Assembly: GCA_963774625.1 (NCBI GenBank)
Contig: CAVZFQ010000013.1
Coordinates: 372,001 to 436,000, forward strand
DNA length: 64,000 bases
Origin: VAXT01 sp963774625
GTDB lineage: Bacteria > Actinomycetota > Thermoleophilia > Gaiellales > Gaiellaceae
Reading direction: 5' to 3'
The stretch's first letter is position 1. Every line of letters starts with the position of its first letter. A program made the translations under genes and the position numbers. Of this stretch, positions 32,885-41,429 are shown one piece after another. The notes under the pieces are model-generated. The model was given only the letters and a program-made list of their open reading frames with translations, ran no database searches and was not told the DNA's origin.

Positions 32885-33898
32885 ATGGCAGGCATCAGCT
32901 TCGTCGACGCCCTCCTCGACCCCCAATCCGGCAATGAGTCGGCCGATCGCGACGGGCAGCGCGCCGACGACGAGGCGCTCGACGCATACTCGCGCGCGGT
33001 GACCTCGGTCGCCGATCGGCTCTCTCCCTCGGTCGCGAGCCTGCGCGTCTCGCGGCGTGTGCGCGGCGGCCGACGGCTCGACGGAGCCGGGAGCGCCGTC
33101 GTCATCACCCCGGACGGTTTCCTGCTGACCTCTGCACACGTGGTCGCCCAGGCCGACGGCTCGGGGCGCGCGTCCTTCGTCGACGGGCGCGAGCACGAGT
33201 TCCGCGTCGTGGGAGCGGATCCGCTTTCAGATCTGGCCGTTCTGCGGCTGGACGGCAGCGATCTCACCGCGGCCGAGCTCGGAGACGCCGAGCGCCTCCG
33301 TGTGGGCCAGCTCGTAGTCGCAATCGGGAACCCACACGGCTTCACGGGGTCCGTCACCGCGGGCGTCGTGTCGCAGCTCGGCCGCTCGCTGACCGTGGCC
33401 GCAGGCCGGATCGTCGACAACGTGATCCAGACGGACGCGGCGCTCAACCCCGGAAACTCGGGCGGCGCGCTCTCCGACGGCCGTGGCCGGGTGGTCGGCA
33501 TCAACACCGCCGTCGCCGGCGTCGGCCTCGGCCTGGCCGTGCCGGTCAACGGGGCAACGAGGAAGATCGTCGCGGCGCTCATGACGGAGGGACGGTTCCG
33601 GCGCGCTTACCTCGGCATCGCAGGCGGACCGCGCCCGCTCCCGCCCCGTCTCGCCGCCAGGCTCGGCCGCAAGAACGCCGTCGAGATCGTCGAGGTCGTC
33701 GAAGACAGCCCGGCCGCAGTGGCGGGGCTACGGCCCGAGGACCTGATCGTCGAGGTGAACGGGCTTCCCGTCGAAGGGGTTAACGATCTTCAGCGGCTGA
33801 TGGCCGGCGAGCTGATCGGGACCGACGTCAAGGCGCAGGTCTTCCGTGGCGGTCGCGAGCTCGAGATCACGCTCGTCCCGCTCGAGCTCGTCACCTAG
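32885..33898 (+). CDS. S1C serine protease with PDZ domain (HtrA-like), no export signal
   Basis: The 337-residue protein has the trypsin-like triad in SAHVV (His), SDLAVL (Asp) and GNSGGAL (Ser), then a PDZ domain (YLGIAGG...VVEDSPAAVAGLRPEDLIVEVNG). Unusually for DegP/HtrA proteins, no signal peptide or membrane helix is present, so it may act in the cytoplasm. TAGCTT ends six bases before the ATG. The 189 bases upstream hold an inverted repeat near 32735-32750 and no gene. Confidence 0.9.
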   Translation: MAGISFVDALLDPQSGNESADRDGQRADDEALDAYSRAVTSVADRLSPSVASLRVSRRVRGGRRLDGAGSAVVITPDGFLLTSAHVVAQADGSGRASFVDGREHEFRVVGADPLSDLAVLRLDGSDLTAAELGDAERLRVGQLVVAIGNPHGFTGSVTAGVVSQLGRSLTVAAGRIVDNVIQTDAALNPGNSGGALSDGRGRVVGINTAVAGVGLGLAVPVNGATRKIVAALMTEGRFRRAYLGIAGGPRPLPPRLAARLGRKNAVEIVEVVEDSPAAVAGLRPEDLIVEVNGLPVEGVNDLQRLMAGELIGTDVKAQVFRGGRELEITLVPLELVT

Positions 33899-34197
33899 CT
33901 CCTGGTCAGGAGACGACCCGCCACGTAGGCAAGTGCGGCAATCGCGGCGAGCCGCGTGACGTCGATGGCCGGCTTCCACGTCACCGCACCGTCGCGGAGG
34001 ACCCACGCTCCGGCCGGCCGGCCAATGAGGCCGAAGCCGGCCCCACCCTCTCCATCCGAATCGCCGCCGCCTCCGGTACCGCCGAATACGGACGCCGCCG
34101 GCACGATCGTGACGCCGTCGCGCTCGACGGGATCGCCGTAGATCCTGCGCACCGTGATCGCGTCTCTGTGCCCCTGCAAGAGCGTGTCGAGATCCAT
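33895..34197 (-). CDS. GerW/YtfJ family (sporulation protein YtfJ-like)
   Basis: The 100-residue protein has DGVTIVPAASVFGGTGGGG, a Gly-rich loop, GRPAGAWVLRDGAVTWKPAIDVTR and a C-terminal helix. This is the YtfJ pattern; in Bacillus it helps spore germination, but the family is also widespread in non-sporulating actinobacteria. It overlaps the protease gene by four bases at the 3' end. Confidence 0.8.
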   Translation of the reverse strand: MDLDTLLQGHRDAITVRRIYGDPVERDGVTIVPAASVFGGTGGGGDSDGEGGAGFGLIGRPAGAWVLRDGAVTWKPAIDVTRLAAIAALAYVAGRLLTRS

Positions 34198-34200
34198 CGT

Positions 34201-34971
34201 CTACCTCCCTTTGAACTCCGGCTTGCGCTTCTCGAGAAACGCGTTCAGCCCCTCCTTCGCATCCTCGGAGGCGAACGCGAGGGCGAGTAGGCGCCGCTCG
34301 TACTCCACGCCCAGCCTGAGGGTGCCCTCGAAGGACCGGTCGACCGCCTCTTTCGCCAGCCGCGTCGCGACGGGTGGCTTCTCGGCGATCGCGCGAGCCA
34401 CCCGCTTGGCCTCGCCGAGCCAGGCCTCGCGTGCGACGACGCGCGCTACGAGGCCCGCCCGCAGAGCCTCGTCGGCGGACAGGAAGCGGCCGCTCAGGAT
34501 GACGTCCATCGCCAGCGACTTGCCGACCGCCCGCGTCAAGCGTTGCGTCCCGCCGGCGCCCGGGATCACGCCGACCCCGGTTTCCGGCTGACCGAACTGC
34601 GCGGTCTCCGAAGCGACGATCAGGTCGCAGGCCATCGCCAGCTCACACCCGCCGCCGAGGCAGAAGCCCGAGACCGCCGCCACGAGCGGCGTCCAGAGGC
34701 CCGCGATCACGTCCCAGCGCTCGACGCGCCGCTGGTAGTAGAGGTCGATCGGCGACGACTTCGCCAGTTCCGCGATGTCGGCGCCGGCCGCGAAGGCTCG
34801 CTCGGAGCCGCCGAGCACGATGCAGCGCACGTCGTCCTCCCCGTCCAGCTCCGTCAGTCGCGTGACGAGCTCGTCCATCAGCTCATCAGAGAGCGCGTTC
34901 AGCGCGTCCGGGCGGTTGAGCAGGACGACGGCAATCGGGCCGTCGCGCTCAACGAGGACGAGCTGGCTCAC
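34201..34971 (-). CDS. Enoyl-CoA hydratase
   Basis: The 256-residue crotonase keeps both catalytic glutamates, in GGGCELAMACDLI and FGQPETGVGVIPGAGGTQRL, so it should hydrate 2-enoyl-CoA. It ends with the usual FLEKRKPEFKGR. It is coupled to the upstream crotonase gene by a four-base overlap. Confidence 0.92.
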   Translation of the reverse strand: MSQLVLVERDGPIAVVLLNRPDALNALSDELMDELVTRLTELDGEDDVRCIVLGGSERAFAAGADIAELAKSSPIDLYYQRRVERWDVIAGLWTPLVAAVSGFCLGGGCELAMACDLIVASETAQFGQPETGVGVIPGAGGTQRLTRAVGKSLAMDVILSGRFLSADEALRAGLVARVVAREAWLGEAKRVARAIAEKPPVATRLAKEAVDRSFEGTLRLGVEYERRLLALAFASEDAKEGLNAFLEKRKPEFKGR

Positions 34972-35765
34972 TTCTTGTCCAGGAAGCGGCGCACGGCTCC
35001 CTGCGTTTCCTCGCTCAGCATCGAGAGCGACAACCAGTCACGAGCGTGCCCAACGGTGCCGTGCCAGGCGAGGTCGCGCCAGAAGTTGAGCTGCTGCTTC
35101 GCGTACCGGGTCGCTGTGGGGAGTTTCGTGGCGAGCTTCCCGACGACCTCGTCCACCTTCGCGTCGAGCTCGCCCTCCGGAACGACCCAGTTGACGAGGC
35201 CCCACTCCAGAGCCTGCTCAGCCGGGATCTCCTCGCACATGTAGATGACCTCCCGTGCGCGCCGATCGCCCACCATGATCGGCAGCCATTGCGTCGCGCC
35301 GCCTGCTGGCACCGAGCCGTGTTCGAGGCCCACGTGGCGGATGAATGCGCCGTCGACCATCACCGCCAGGTCGCAGGCCATCTGCAGCTCGTTGCCACCG
35401 CCAACGGCGATCCCATTGATGCGCGCGAGCGTCGGCTTGCCGATCTCGCGCAGCCGGTCGTGAGCGTCCTTGAACGCGCCGAACCACTTCCAGTAGCCGT
35501 CGGGATTGCCGAGGTACTCGTCGCCCCAGCTCTTCAGATCGGCTCCGACGCAGAACGCTCGGCCGGCGCCGGTGAGGACGACGACGCGGATCTCGTCGTC
35601 CCAGGAGGCGTCCTCGCAGGCACGCGCTAGCTCCCGCAGCATCTGGAAGTCGAACGCGTTCAACCGCTCGGGATGGTTGAGCGTGATCGTGGCCCGTGGG
35701 GCCGCCTTCTCGTAGACGATCCGCTCGAACCCGAGCTCCTCGGGTGAGGACGGCTCAGGCCTCAT
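34968..35765 (-). CDS. Crotonase family enzyme, possibly 6-oxocyclohex-1-ene-1-carbonyl-CoA hydratase-like
   Basis: The 265-residue protein has the crotonase fold (AGRAFCVGADLKSW, NGIAVGGGNELQMACDLAVM). The segments IRHVG...GSVPAGGATQWLPIMVGDRRAREV and ALEWGLVN recall ring-opening hydratases (Oah) from benzoyl-CoA breakdown. This is a resemblance from memory and needs alignment. ATG at 35765 lies inside the upstream gene. Confidence 0.75.
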   Translation of the reverse strand: MRPEPSSPEELGFERIVYEKAAPRATITLNHPERLNAFDFQMLRELARACEDASWDDEIRVVVLTGAGRAFCVGADLKSWGDEYLGNPDGYWKWFGAFKDAHDRLREIGKPTLARINGIAVGGGNELQMACDLAVMVDGAFIRHVGLEHGSVPAGGATQWLPIMVGDRRAREVIYMCEEIPAEQALEWGLVNWVVPEGELDAKVDEVVGKLATKLPTATRYAKQQLNFWRDLAWHGTVGHARDWLSLSMLSEETQGAVRRFLDKK

Positions 35766-36039
35766 CGACCTCGGCGAAATGGACGTGGAAGGGAATGCCC
35801 ATCTCCATGGCGTCCTTGCCCGTGGCCATGAACTCCTCGGTGCGGGCCGCGGTCTTGAATGCGTCCATGTCGGGGAACTCCCACTCCGCGTAGTACGGGT
35901 ACCTCGGCTCACCCATCGGCGCGCCAAAGACGCGGCCGTGCCGGAAGCTCGAACCGGGCACCTGGCGGCAAAGCTCGGCGTGCTGCCCGTACCGCTCCGG
36001 GTCGGGCTCTGTCTCGTAGACGACGAAAACGCGAATCAA
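35755..36039 (-). CDS. EthD-like dimeric alpha/beta-barrel protein
   Basis: The 94-residue protein begins MIRVFVVYETEPDPERYGQH and has a central YAEWEFPDMDAFKTAARTEEF, as in EthD and related stress-responsive barrels. It may assist the neighbouring crotonases. The start is TTG at 36039, overlapping the upstream stop (TTGA) with AGGAGG about six bases before. Confidence 0.78.
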   Translation of the reverse strand: MIRVFVVYETEPDPERYGQHAELCRQVPGSSFRHGRVFGAPMGEPRYPYYAEWEFPDMDAFKTAARTEEFMATGKDAMEMGIPFHVHFAEVDEA

Positions 36040-36659
36040 GCATCCTCCTTTCGACGCGAGGAGCGTAACCCGACGTCTTCGAGCACCGCCTCGATGAGCG
36101 CGTCGTGGCGACCGTGCTCGAGGTCCCCGAGGGGATCGCGCGTATACGCGAGCAGCTGGCCGTACGGGAGAGAGAACGCCGCGCGCATGGCGATCAGACG
36201 CTGCCGCTCCGGAGACTCACGCTCGAGCAGCACCCGTTCTGCATCGCTCAACTGCCGCACCTGGCCGATCCGCGACGGGACCACGAGGAACACCAAAAGC
36301 GTTGCCGGGACGAAGAAGGTGGCGAGCCCGAGAATGTCCGCCAGCTGGTGCGTCTTGTCCACGCCGTCCTGGCCGAGGTCCGCCACGTTGCCACCGGAGC
36401 CTTCGCCTGCCCCACGCAGCCCATCGGCAAGCTCGCCCCCGACGATCGGAGTGCCGTCGACGGCATCGGCTGCGGACTCGAATCCGTTCTGGATCGACGA
36501 GCCCGCCTCGTTCACGCCCTCGCCGAGCACGGCCAGGCGGTCGACCGCGTCGTGCACCTTGAGCGCGATCCACGCGAACAGCACGAGGAGCGCGATGGTG
36601 AGGAGATCGCGCGCGAGCGTCGAAGCCCGGCGCGTCGGAATATCTGGATAAAAGCGCAT
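36036..36659 (-). CDS. Membrane protein with two helices
   Basis: The 207-residue protein has helices at about residues 18-35 (LLTIALLVLFAWIALKV) and 110-128 (ADILGLATFFVPATLLVFLVV), with an extracytoplasmic helix-rich loop between and a basic cytoplasmic tail. No family is recognised. ATG at 36659. Confidence 0.65.
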   Translation of the reverse strand: MRFYPDIPTRRASTLARDLLTIALLVLFAWIALKVHDAVDRLAVLGEGVNEAGSSIQNGFESAADAVDGTPIVGGELADGLRGAGEGSGGNVADLGQDGVDKTHQLADILGLATFFVPATLLVFLVVPSRIGQVRQLSDAERVLLERESPERQRLIAMRAAFSLPYGQLLAYTRDPLGDLEHGRHDALIEAVLEDVGLRSSRRKEDA

Positions 36660-36736
36660 ATCCGACGCGTACCCGGTTTGGCCTCGAACGTCTCGGGGAA
36701 CTATCGGGACGTAACCGAGAAAGGAGGTGCCGACTA

Positions 36737-36814
36737 ATGAGTTTGCTCTACATCATCTTGATCGTGGTCATCGTGCTCCTGCTGCTCGGCTTCTTCTCCC
36801 GCGGACGCTGGTAA
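36737..36814 (+). CDS. Micro-membrane protein (25 residues)
   Basis: The frame MSLLYIILIVVIVLLLLGFF followed by SRGRW is a single hydrophobic helix with a positive tail. AAAGGAGGTGCC precedes the ATG as a strong ribosome-binding site, and a hairpin terminator follows at 36845, so a dedicated transcript is likely. Small proteins of the DUF3309 type look similar. A stress-type promoter GTTT-N15-GGGGAA may lie at about 36677-36701. Confidence 0.7.
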   Translation: MSLLYIILIVVIVLLLLGFFSRGRW

Positions 36815-36844
36815 CCACTAGGACTAAGAAACTCTCGTACTAGG

Positions 36845-36866
36845 CCGCCCGGCACTTGCCGGGCGG
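36845..36866 (+). terminator. Hairpin terminator after the micro-protein gene
   Basis: CCGCCCGGC and GCCGGGCGG form a nine-base perfect stem with loop ACTT. There is no strong T tract, so its efficiency is uncertain. Confidence 0.6.
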
Positions 36867-36891
36867 TCGCATGGTCCGCCATTGTTAGAGG

Positions 36892-37674
36892 GTGTCCGGG
36901 GCCACAGCCACCGCATTCCTCGCGCGGGCCGACAAGGCATCGCTGCCGACGCTTGGCGGAATGGCGCGACCCGACGGAATCGTGATCGCGAGCGAACGTT
37001 TCTGGGCCTTTGCCCGCGCCGACGGGACTGTCGTCGAAGGCACGATGCCTGCGGCTTCGACCGCCTTCCGCAGGATCCCGCTCCTGCGCGGCATCGCCCG
37101 GCTGGGGGCATCCATGTCACCGCTCTTCCGCGGCGGAGGTGTCGCCGGCAAGCGCGAGAAGATCTTCCTCACGGCGGCGCTGCTCGCGCCCTGCGTGTTC
37201 GTGCTCTTTTCCGAGACGGCGACCCTGATCGCCGGGATCGTGCTCAGCGTGGCTCTGCTCGCCTGGCTCCTTCGTGGACGCACGCTCTATCTGCACGGGG
37301 CCGAGCACCGAGCGATTGCGGCCGCTGAGCAAGGAGCCCTGGAGGCGACGTGGCACGGCGACGCGCGACCATCGCGGTTCTCGCTGCGCTGCGGCACGAA
37401 CTTCGTCGCGATCGTCCTGCCGGTCGGACTCGTTGCCGATCAGTTCTGGCCGTTCACGCCGGCGATCTGGACGCCTGTCGTCGTGGCGCTCCTCACGCTC
37501 GGCGTCTCGATGGAGCTCTGGCGCGTCGTGCAGGGGACCACGTGGTCGAGCATCAAGGGCCTGCTGTTGCCCGGTCTCGCGCTTCAGCGCCTGACGACTC
37601 GTGAGCCCCGCCTGGAGGAGACTCGGATCGCGCTCACCGCGGTCGCGTCAGTCCTCCGGCGCGAGCTGGCCTAG
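36892..37674 (+). CDS. DUF1385 (YqhQ-like) membrane protein
   Basis: The 260-residue protein starts with GTG and has the family motifs TLGGMARPDG, RIPLLRGIARLG and LHGAEHRAIAAAEQG, then hydrophobic helices. The function is unknown. The family HGAEHK/R motif suggests metal binding. Its end overlaps the convergent MFS gene by 27 bases. Confidence 0.82.
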   Translation: MSGATATAFLARADKASLPTLGGMARPDGIVIASERFWAFARADGTVVEGTMPAASTAFRRIPLLRGIARLGASMSPLFRGGGVAGKREKIFLTAALLAPCVFVLFSETATLIAGIVLSVALLAWLLRGRTLYLHGAEHRAIAAAEQGALEATWHGDARPSRFSLRCGTNFVAIVLPVGLVADQFWPFTPAIWTPVVVALLTLGVSMELWRVVQGTTWSSIKGLLLPGLALQRLTTREPRLEETRIALTAVASVLRRELA

Positions 37675-38802
37675 CACCCACCAGCCGGCCAGCGGAGCGG
37701 CGGCAAAGACCGCGAAGCCCGTGCGCCACGACGAAGCGTCGACGAGCGCGGCAAAAAGCGGCGCCGCGACGAAGCCGACGATCGACAGCGTCATCTGCTG
37801 AAAGCCGATCGCAGCGCCGCTTCGTGAGCGCCCGGCCAGCTCGGCGGCGGCCGTGTAGGAGAGGCCGTTCCACATCATCGAGAACGCCGTCGCCACGATG
37901 AGCGTCGGGACGAGAATCTCGAGCGGGACGCTGACGAGCGCCGCCGAGAGTGCGAGCGTGGCGAAGATCGCCAGCCCGACGAGCCGCAAGGGGCGGATGC
38001 GCGCGCGGGCGCGATCCGACCAGCGGCCGGCCCCGATCCGAAGCGCGATCGCGATCACCTGTGCGACGGCGAGCACCGCCGCGGCCTCTCCCGTCGAGAG
38101 CCCGCGCGCGTCGTGCAGGAACAGGACGAGAAACCCGGTCAACGCGATCTGGGCGACCAGGAACAGGCTGCTGCCGGTGCTCAGCAGCCAGAGGCGCCGG
38201 TCGCGAAGCGTCCAGGGCTCGGGCTCCTCGACAGCCCCGGTCACCGGCCGATCGCGGACTACGAGCACCGAGACCACCGCCGCCACCAGACAGAGCGCGG
38301 CGAGGAAGAGCAGCGCCCCGTCCAGCGAGCTCGCCCCGACGATTGCAGGCAGGGTCACGGCCGCCAAAGCGCCACCGAGGGGTAGCGAGGCCTGGCGCAG
38401 CCCGAGCGCAAACCCGCGCTCTTCCGCGGGAAACCAGTGCATGACCGCGCGCCCGCTCGCAGAGTTGACGCTGGAGCCAGCCGCGCTGGCGAGGCCGAGC
38501 AGCCCGACGAGCGCGTAGAAGTCGTCGACCGCGGCCGCGGCGCCGACCAGCAGGCCCATGGCAGTCAGCCCGACGGCCAGAGCCAGCCGCTCTCCCCACC
38601 GGTCGGCCGCCAGCCCCCAAGGGAGCAGCGTGAAGATCGGGCCGACCCACACGCTCGCGAGGACGATCCCCACCTCCGTGAGCGTGAGATCGAACTCCTC
38701 GCGGAGGATCGGTGCCAGCACAGGCAGGCCGAGCAGCACGGCCGAGAACGCGGTCGAGGCCGCCGTGCCGGCCGCGAGGACCGCCCAGCGGTAGCGATTC
38801 AG
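37648..38802 (-). CDS. MFS transporter
   Basis: The 384-residue protein has about 12 helices, the motif GLAADRWGERLAL between helices 2 and 3, and YTAAAELAGRSRSGAAIG in the second half. The first helix, YRWAVLAAGTAASTAFSAVLLGLPVLAP, lies upstream of the first GTG (38739). The frame opens with CTG at 38802 overlapping the aldehyde dehydrogenase stop (CTGA). A nitrate/cyanate or aromatic acid carrier is possible, but the substrate is unknown. Confidence 0.85.
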   Translation of the reverse strand: MNRYRWAVLAAGTAASTAFSAVLLGLPVLAPILREEFDLTLTEVGIVLASVWVGPIFTLLPWGLAADRWGERLALAVGLTAMGLLVGAAAAVDDFYALVGLLGLASAAGSSVNSASGRAVMHWFPAEERGFALGLRQASLPLGGALAAVTLPAIVGASSLDGALLFLAALCLVAAVVSVLVVRDRPVTGAVEEPEPWTLRDRRLWLLSTGSSLFLVAQIALTGFLVLFLHDARGLSTGEAAAVLAVAQVIAIALRIGAGRWSDRARARIRPLRLVGLAIFATLALSAALVSVPLEILVPTLIVATAFSMMWNGLSYTAAAELAGRSRSGAAIGFQQMTLSIVGFVAAPLFAALVDASSWRTGFAVFAAAPLAGWWVLGQLAPED

Positions 38803-40271
38803 AGCTGGAACGGGTTGATCGGCTTGGGGCTCGTCGAGACGATCACGCTCTTCGTCTCCAGATAATCCTCGAGCGTGTCGAGGCCGAGCTCACGGCCGAA
38901 GCCCGAGTGCTTGTAGCCGCCGAACGGGATTCCCGGGAAGGCGGTGTACGGCATGTTGATGCCGACCGTGCCAGCCTTGATCCGCCGCGCCAGGCGGTGT
39001 CCGCGGCCGGGATCGCCCGTCCACACGGTCGCCATCAGGCCGTAGCGGACCGCGTTCGCCTGCTTGATCGCGTCCTTCTCGTCCTCGAAGGGGCTGATCG
39101 TCACGACGGGGCCGAAGATCTCCTCCTGGGCGACCTTCATCGAGGTGTCGACTCCGGCGAGGACGGTCGGCGGGTAGAACGCGCCCTTCCCGTCCTGCGG
39201 TTCGCCCCCCTGCACGACTTCGGCGCCCTCTTCACGGCCCGTTTCGACAAAGCCGTGGACACGCTCACGATGGTTCGTCGAGATGAGCGAGCCCATCTGA
39301 GTCTCCGGGTCGAGCGGATCGCCCACCTTCAGCCTGCCCGCCGTTTCCGAGAACTGCGTGACGAAGTCGTCGTAGATCGACTGCTCGACGAGGACGCGCG
39401 AGCGCGCCTCGCAGCTCTGGCCGGCCGAGTAGTAGATCGACCAGACCGAGCTCGGGATCGCGCTGGCCAGATCCGCGTCGGCGAAGACGAGGTTCGGGCT
39501 CTTGCCGCCGAGCTCGAGCGTCAGGCGCTTGATGCCGTCGGCGGCGCTCTTCATGATCTCCGTCCCGGTCGCTGTCGAGCCGGTGAAAGCGACCTTGTCC
39601 ACCCCGGGGTGCTGGACGAGGTAGGCGCCGGTCGTCTTCCCGGGGCCCGGGACGACGTTGATCGTGCCCGGCGGGAAACCGACCTCGGCGGCGAGCTCGG
39701 CGATGCGAAGCGCCGTCAGGGGCGTCGACTCGTCGGGCTTGAGGACAACTGCGCAACCCGCAGCGAGTGCGGGGGCGAGCTTCCACGTCGCCATGTTCAG
39801 CGGGTAGTTCCACGGGACGATCTGCCCCGCGACGCCGACCGGCTCCTTCAGCGAGTAGTAGAGCAGGGAGCCGCCCACCGGGTTGGCGCGCCCCGCGATG
39901 GAGGCGATCGCAGAGGCATAGAACCGGAAGTTCTCAACGCCCTGGAAGAACTCGGCCTTGACCGACGAGATCGCCTTGCCGACATTCCTGGCCTCGAGCT
40001 CGTTGAGCTCTTTGCGGTTCGCCATCATTGCGTCGGCCAGCGCGTGGAGCAGCCGTGAGCGCTCCGGGCCGGGCGTCTTGCCCCAGTCGCCCGCCAGCGC
40101 GGCCTGTGCGGCTTCGACGGCGCGGTCGACATCGGCCTCCGTCGCCATCGCGGCCCTGGCGAGTGGCTCGCCCGTCGCGGGCTCGGTCAGCTCCTTGAGC
40201 TCACCGCCCGACGACTCGGTCGCCTCGCCGTTGATGAAGAGCAGGAACTCGCGCTCGGTTGCGACAGCCAC
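38799..40271 (-). CDS. NAD(P)-dependent aldehyde dehydrogenase
   Basis: The 490-residue enzyme has the Rossmann motif FTGSTATGTEI, catalytic glutamate LELGGKSPN (about residue 263) and catalytic cysteine AGQSCEARSRVLV (about 297). It resembles betaine/aminobutyraldehyde or phenylacetaldehyde dehydrogenases; the exact substrate is unclear. Start GTG at 40271. The MFS gene is coupled downstream. Confidence 0.93.
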   Translation of the reverse strand: MAVATEREFLLFINGEATESSGGELKELTEPATGEPLARAAMATEADVDRAVEAAQAALAGDWGKTPGPERSRLLHALADAMMANRKELNELEARNVGKAISSVKAEFFQGVENFRFYASAIASIAGRANPVGGSLLYYSLKEPVGVAGQIVPWNYPLNMATWKLAPALAAGCAVVLKPDESTPLTALRIAELAAEVGFPPGTINVVPGPGKTTGAYLVQHPGVDKVAFTGSTATGTEIMKSAADGIKRLTLELGGKSPNLVFADADLASAIPSSVWSIYYSAGQSCEARSRVLVEQSIYDDFVTQFSETAGRLKVGDPLDPETQMGSLISTNHRERVHGFVETGREEGAEVVQGGEPQDGKGAFYPPTVLAGVDTSMKVAQEEIFGPVVTISPFEDEKDAIKQANAVRYGLMATVWTGDPGRGHRLARRIKAGTVGINMPYTAFPGIPFGGYKHSGFGRELGLDTLEDYLETKSVIVSTSPKPINPFQL

Positions 40272-40289
40272 GGCCGAGACGATATCGGG

Positions 40290-41429
40290 CTACAGGAAGT
40301 CTGCAGTGGTCAGTTGCTCCGTCAGGAGCCGCTTGAAGCGCTGTGGGTCGCCGTCGACGAAGTCGCGACAGAGCCGGTAGCCGTCCGTGTAGGTCGACAC
40401 GTACGCGCGCCAGGTCGGATCGGTGATGAACGAGATCTGTTGCTCGGCACGCCGCTCGGAGGACAGGCTCCACCGCTTGAGGTAGTCCCGTGCCTCGTCG
40501 ACCGACACGCCGTCCGAGTGCAGCATCAGAGCGACATTGCCCCCGACAAGCTCGAAGGGACGACGTGCTTGCTTGACGAGCTTCGAGAGCTCCGGGTCGT
40601 ACTCGACGCCGATTGGGGCCACGTGCTTCGCGGTCAGGCGCTCCTCGTCGCCGAGCATGATCTCCGGCCCGAGGCCCGCGATCCCTTCGGAGACGAGCGC
40701 CTGCGGTGTCCCGATCAGGAAGATCGACTCTTCGAGCCGGCCCTGGTCCTGCACGAGTGCCTGCTCCTTCGTGACGTGCTCCGTGTGATGGCCCGGGTAG
40801 GTCTCGTGCGCTGCGAGCTCGGTCACGAAGTCCGGAGTCATCGCCACGTCGGTGTTGACCGCGATCCGGCTGCGCAGGCCTCCGAGGTAGTAGTTGAAAG
40901 CCGCCCACGGCTCCTTGGTGACGTACTCGACCTCGATGCTTTCGCCCTGTGGGAGACCGAACGCCTTCTCGGTCCGGGCACGGAGGTCGCCGACCAGCCC
41001 TGCGAAGACCTCGGCGAGCCGATCGCCCGGCACGACGTTGCCCTCGCGCCAGACTCGGTACCGCTCACCGAGTGAGCCGGTTCCGGGTAACAGCTCGTCG
41101 AGCTCGCGGTGGGCCGCCTCGAAGGCGTCCTCGGGAGTCCTCTGCGGGCGAACGCCGTAGCAGCGCTCGACCTCATCCTCGAAGGGAATCTCCTCGCCAG
41201 CCAGTTTTCTGGCGACCGTTTCCAGGCCCACGAGCTGCGCGTCGAGCCAGCTGTCCTCAGTCGCCTCCCGGAGTTCCGCTGCGTCGCGGGCGAGCTTGGC
41301 GGGTGCCTGCACCTCTTCGGCCTCCACCTGCTGCGCCAGCTCGGGCGGGCCGTAGTAGGCGTCGACGAGCCCGTCGATGTGTCGGCCCAGCCGCAGTCCC
41401 AGCTCGAGGTAGGAGGCGGTGACCTCCAT
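40290..41429 (-). CDS. DUF885 family protein, putative metal-dependent peptidase
   Basis: The 379-residue protein has the metal-like motif ELAAHETYPGHHTEH near residues 205-219, GIGVEYDP and GGNVALMLHSDG. DUF885 proteins are distant M32/M3-type metallopeptidases; activity is not shown for most. Start ATG at 41429 abuts the thiolase stop (TGATG). Confidence 0.8.
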   Translation of the reverse strand: MEVTASYLELGLRLGRHIDGLVDAYYGPPELAQQVEAEEVQAPAKLARDAAELREATEDSWLDAQLVGLETVARKLAGEEIPFEDEVERCYGVRPQRTPEDAFEAAHRELDELLPGTGSLGERYRVWREGNVVPGDRLAEVFAGLVGDLRARTEKAFGLPQGESIEVEYVTKEPWAAFNYYLGGLRSRIAVNTDVAMTPDFVTELAAHETYPGHHTEHVTKEQALVQDQGRLEESIFLIGTPQALVSEGIAGLGPEIMLGDEERLTAKHVAPIGVEYDPELSKLVKQARRPFELVGGNVALMLHSDGVSVDEARDYLKRWSLSSERRAEQQISFITDPTWRAYVSTYTDGYRLCRDFVDGDPQRFKRLLTEQLTTADFL

